In this document: positions 38,901 to 41,671 of the stretch, in pieces | Layout: each line of letters begins with the position of its first letter | Numbering within the stretch: position 1 is the stretch's first letter | NCBI GenBank assembly: GCA_021734045.1 | Contig: JAIPJR010000012.1 | Span: forward strand, 1 to 41,671 | Origin: Fidelibacterota bacterium | GTDB taxonomy: Bacteria > Fidelibacterota > UBA8477 | Direction: 5' to 3' | DNA: 41,671 nt | Translations under genes and position numbers: made by a program | The notes under the pieces: generated by a model | The model's input: only the letters and a program-made list of their open reading frames with translations | The model's database searches: none | What the model was told of the DNA's origin: nothing

Positions 38901-41252
38901 ATGCAATTTTCAAACCCGACCCCCGTTGAATCCTACTTCCTGAAACAAAGTGGTCACAAATTCAGGTATGCGCCGGTGGAGAAGGTCCCGATTGTGGAGG
39001 TCTCCAATTTCCCGGCCATGGGTCAGGTCACTGCGTTGCGATTTTTGGAATGGGTTCAGCGGAATCCTGAAGGTGTCATTTCGCTGCCAACGGGTAAGAC
39101 CCCCGAATACTTCATCCGTTTCGTTGAGTACTATCTGAAAAACTGGCATCTGCCCAAGGTTCGTGAACTGCTGGAGAGGGTGGAAATTGATCCGGGCATC
39201 AAGCCCAAGACGGAGGGGCTCCAGTTTGTCCAGATTGACGAGTTCTTTCCCATCATGCCTACTCAGCACAACAGCTTTTTTGATTATGTTCAAAAATATT
39301 ATCTGCGCAATTTTGGCATCCCGGAAGATCGGGCTCAATTAATTGATGCCACGCAATTGACCTATCCCGGCGGGCATTCGTTCCAGGAGGTCTGGCCTGA
39401 TCTGAATGTTGATTTGTCCTTACGGGTACGCCATCCCAAAACCCGCCTGGAACGGCTGCAAAAGGAATCCATTGAGGTGGTGGATCAATTTTGTACCAAT
39501 TACGAGGAGCAGATTCGCACCAAAGGCGGCATTGGTTTTTTCCTGGGTGGGATTGGTCCGGATGGGCATATCGCCTTCAATGTCCGGGGTTCCGATTATT
39601 TTTCCACCACACGGCTCATGCCGACCAATTTCGAGACCCAGGCGGCTGCTGCCACCGATCTGGGTGGTATTATCGTAGCCAAAAACCGGCTGGTCATTAC
39701 CATTGGACTGGACACAATCGCTTATAACCCCGATGTGGCGGCCATCATCTTCGCCGCCGGTGAAGCCAAAGCCAAAATCGTGGCCGATGCCGTCCAGCTT
39801 CCCGCTGCCAATACCCGTCCCGGTGCACTGCTTCAGCGCTTGAAAAATGCGCGTTTTTACATCACCACCGGCGCAGCCCTGAACCTGGATGCCCGTAAAG
39901 AGGTGACATTAGACCGGAAGAAAACGCTGAGCACAGAAGATGTTGAGCGGGAAATCATTGACCTTTCGCTAAAAACCAATACCCGCCTGACCCAACTCAC
40001 CGAGAAACAGGCCAAGGCGGATCCGCTGATTAAAATCGTTTTGAAAAAAACGAAAAAACCGGTGAAAGAACTGGCCGAGGCGACAAGCACTTCCATTCTC
40101 AACAAGCTGCAAACCGGGCTCACCGATATTGAAGGCGAGACTTTTCTTCACACCGCGCCCCATCACGATGACATTATGCTGGGCTATCTGGCCCATGTGG
40201 TTCACATCGTCCGTACACCGAAAAACAAACATCACTTTACCTACATGACCAGCGGATTTAACGCAGTGACCAATGAATTTGTCCTGAACCACCTGCAGAA
40301 TGTGCTGAATTTTCTGGGAAGTGAAGAATTTTTACGGCTCCGGGAAGAGGATTATTTTAATCCCGACTTCAAGTTGGGTTGGACCCGGGATGTTTATCAC
40401 TATCTGGATGGTGTGGCTGCGCGCAGTCAGAGCATTCAGGACGAAGCTGCCGCACGGCGTCTGATTCGGATTCTACTCACCCTGTATGAATACGAGACGC
40501 TGGAAACACTTCCACGGCGCATCGAAGAATTGCAGCAATATTTCGAAAATCAGTATCCGGGTCAAAAAGATCTGCCCCATGTCCAGCGACTCAAAGGGCG
40601 GATTCGGGAGTGGGAAGCGGATTTGGTGTGGGGGCATTATGGATTCGACACCGACGCGGTACACCACATGCGGCTGGGCTTTTACAAAGGTGACATTTTT
40701 ACAGAAGAACCAACGGTAAACCGGGATGTGATGCCCATTCTGCGGCTCATGGAAGCGGTGAAGCCCACGGTGGTGACCCTGGCGCTGGACCCGGAAGCCA
40801 GCGGACCGGACACGCATTACAAAGTTTTACAGGCCATCGCAGAAGCACTGCGTCTCTACACCAAAAAACATCCTAAAGCCAAAATCAAGGTGTGGGGCTA
40901 TCGCAATGTCTGGTACCGATTCCATCCCAGCGATGCCAATATCTTCGTTCCGGTTTCATTGAATTCCATGTCCATACTTCACAATACCTTTCACAATTGT
41001 TTTGCCAGCCAGACCGATGCTCCCTTCCCCAGCTATGAACATGACGGTCCTTTTTCCGACCTGGCACAAGCCATTCATGTGGAACAGCATCAGCGGCTGA
41101 AAATCAACCTGGGCAGCGATTTCTGGTACAACAACGACCATCCCCGCTTGCGGGCAACTCACGGCGTGTTGTTTCTGAAGGAAATGGAACTGGATGAGTT
41201 CTATACCCGGGCGCGGGCGTTGCGGGATGTGACAGAACACGTGGCCCTGTAA
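38901..41252 (+). CDS. nagB: Glucosamine-6-phosphate deaminase fused to a PIG-L/LmbE-type deacetylase domain
   Basis: The product has 783 residues from the ATG at 38901, six bases after GGAG; an ATG four codons earlier lacks a ribosome site. The NagB half (about 20-330) has LPTGKTPEYF, QIDEFFPIMPTQHNSFF and FFLGGIGPDGHIAFN (Asp and His near residue 217). It converts glucosamine-6-phosphate to fructose-6-phosphate and ammonia. A linker of about 80 residues leads to a PIG-L domain with TAPHHDDIMLGYL (PHHDD near 420), the zinc-binding motif of N-acetylglucosaminyl deacetylases. The pair could deacetylate and then deaminate an amino sugar in one protein. The gene has its own promoter with two inverted repeats and lies divergent to the glycan operon. 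Confidence 0.92.
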   Translation: MQFSNPTPVESYFLKQSGHKFRYAPVEKVPIVEVSNFPAMGQVTALRFLEWVQRNPEGVISLPTGKTPEYFIRFVEYYLKNWHLPKVRELLERVEIDPGIKPKTEGLQFVQIDEFFPIMPTQHNSFFDYVQKYYLRNFGIPEDRAQLIDATQLTYPGGHSFQEVWPDLNVDLSLRVRHPKTRLERLQKESIEVVDQFCTNYEEQIRTKGGIGFFLGGIGPDGHIAFNVRGSDYFSTTRLMPTNFETQAAAATDLGGIIVAKNRLVITIGLDTIAYNPDVAAIIFAAGEAKAKIVADAVQLPAANTRPGALLQRLKNARFYITTGAALNLDARKEVTLDRKKTLSTEDVEREIIDLSLKTNTRLTQLTEKQAKADPLIKIVLKKTKKPVKELAEATSTSILNKLQTGLTDIEGETFLHTAPHHDDIMLGYLAHVVHIVRTPKNKHHFTYMTSGFNAVTNEFVLNHLQNVLNFLGSEEFLRLREEDYFNPDFKLGWTRDVYHYLDGVAARSQSIQDEAAARRLIRILLTLYEYETLETLPRRIEELQQYFENQYPGQKDLPHVQRLKGRIREWEADLVWGHYGFDTDAVHHMRLGFYKGDIFTEEPTVNRDVMPILRLMEAVKPTVVTLALDPEASGPDTHYKVLQAIAEALRLYTKKHPKAKIKVWGYRNVWYRFHPSDANIFVPVSLNSMSILHNTFHNCFASQTDAPFPSYEHDGPFSDLAQAIHVEQHQRLKINLGSDFWYNNDHPRLRATHGVLFLKEMELDEFYTRARALRDVTEHVAL

Positions 41253-41606
41253 GACGCTAAAACTTTTTCTCTTTCCTGATCAAATCAAATCCCATGGTCA
41301 ACCCAGGTCGGGGGCGCAATGCTCCCGGCTTGGACATTTTTCAGAAATCGTTGAGGACCTGCTGCTTGCGTCCGAGAGAATTCCATTAACCCCGACGACT
41401 TTTCATCCAAGATTCGACCCTGAAAGATTCTGAACCGGTGGTGTTAGGATAAGGGGAAATGGGGTTCGAGCTATGCAATCACAATGGGGAATGGGGAGGT
41501 TGTGTACAAGGAGATCATTTCCCATTGCCCATATAGACGCCAAGGAGCATGAAATAATTCTATCGACTAATCATACTCTGCTCAGAGTCATGTACACAAT
41601 AAATCA
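41253..41606. other. Gene-free region at the right end
   Basis: About 354 bases hold no convincing gene on either strand. Visible items are an imperfect G-rich inverted pair (CAATGGGGAATGGGG around 41480 and TTTCCCATTGCCC around 41518) and a short ACTCTG-CT-CAGAGT hairpin (41575-41588). The latter lies just after the stop of the minus-strand partial gene and may belong to its 3-prime end, though no T-run follows. Confidence 0.4.
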
Positions 41607-41671
41607 TTAGTCCAAACTATCCAGAGATTTTATTTCCTCTTTCTGTTGAGGTTTTGGTGCTGGTTTCACCC
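41607..41671 (-). CDS. C-terminal end of a minus-strand protein (partial)
   Basis: A frame entering from the right edge ends at TAA 41607 and encodes VKPAPKPQQKEEIKSLDSLD. The Pro/Lys-rich linker and acidic, charged tail are typical of a real protein end rather than of random sequence, but only about 20 residues are visible. No family can be named. Nothing downstream contradicts it. Confidence 0.4.
   Translation of the reverse strand, partial: VKPAPKPQQKEEIKSLDSLD

Noticed and set aside
41470-41535. G-rich ATGGGG repeats as a tandem-repeat or CRISPR-like array
   Set aside because: There are only two or three imperfect units without regular spacers.

Overview
The window looks like a chromosomal stretch from an uncultured Gram-negative bacterium of the FCB superphylum, with Neomarinimicrobiota or Calditrichota-like lineages as the best guess. 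The support is a secreted protein with an NYPNPFNPST-type C-terminal sorting tail, a carboxypeptidase-regulatory TonB receptor paired with a DUF4249 lipoprotein, a long LptF/LptG permease, a Kdo-transferase-like enzyme, and a two-component-style propeller receptor. The genus cannot be read from the sequence. Classical AGGAGG ribosome sites and at least two sigma70-like promoters are visible. I see no tRNA, rRNA, CRISPR array, insertion sequence or phage gene.

Layout. 1-3155: a truncated secreted M6 metalloprotease diverges from a DUF6588 outer-membrane-type protein. 3271-5932 (minus): a phosphoglycolate-phosphatase-like HAD enzyme and the etfB-etfA operon. 6037-10578 (minus): an overlapping four-gene unit, sixA, a small lipoprotein, a metallophosphoesterase, and a propeller/SpoIIE-phosphatase receptor. 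10698-11622: a winged-helix regulator and its membrane partner behind a strong promoter with CAAAG/CTTTG inverted repeats. 11738-16243: a THUMP rRNA methyltransferase, a TonB receptor and a DUF4249 lipoprotein in one overlapping unit. 16276-18375 (plus): a metal-binding HMA protein, a class V aminotransferase and a NYN-domain ribonuclease. LptF/G follows on the minus strand. 19943-22980 (plus): six small genes (DUF3024, a habA-like membrane protein, DUF4287/DUF5655, two VOC proteins, DUF4199). Then a 629-residue secreted protein, an SDR and hemL.

27891-38605 (minus) is the most distinctive region: a tightly packed surface-glycan operon. In transcription order it runs IspD-like cytidylyltransferase, GT2, LtaS-like alkaline-phosphatase-superfamily membrane protein, GT2, CDP-glycerol-transferase-like GT-B protein, GT2, GT-D-like protein, NeuA-like CMP-sugar synthetase, NeuB-like synthase, an inserted S23/four-helix-bundle gene, KdsC-like phosphatase and a WaaA/KdtA-like transferase. 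My reading is that it makes and attaches a CMP-activated nonulosonic or Kdo-like acid, and probably adds phosphodiester-linked decorations. The neighbouring plus-strand gene (38901-41252) is a NagB/PIG-L fusion for amino-sugar catabolism, behind a promoter covered by two inverted repeats. It lies divergent to the glycan operon. The final bases hold what looks like the C-terminus of another minus-strand protein.
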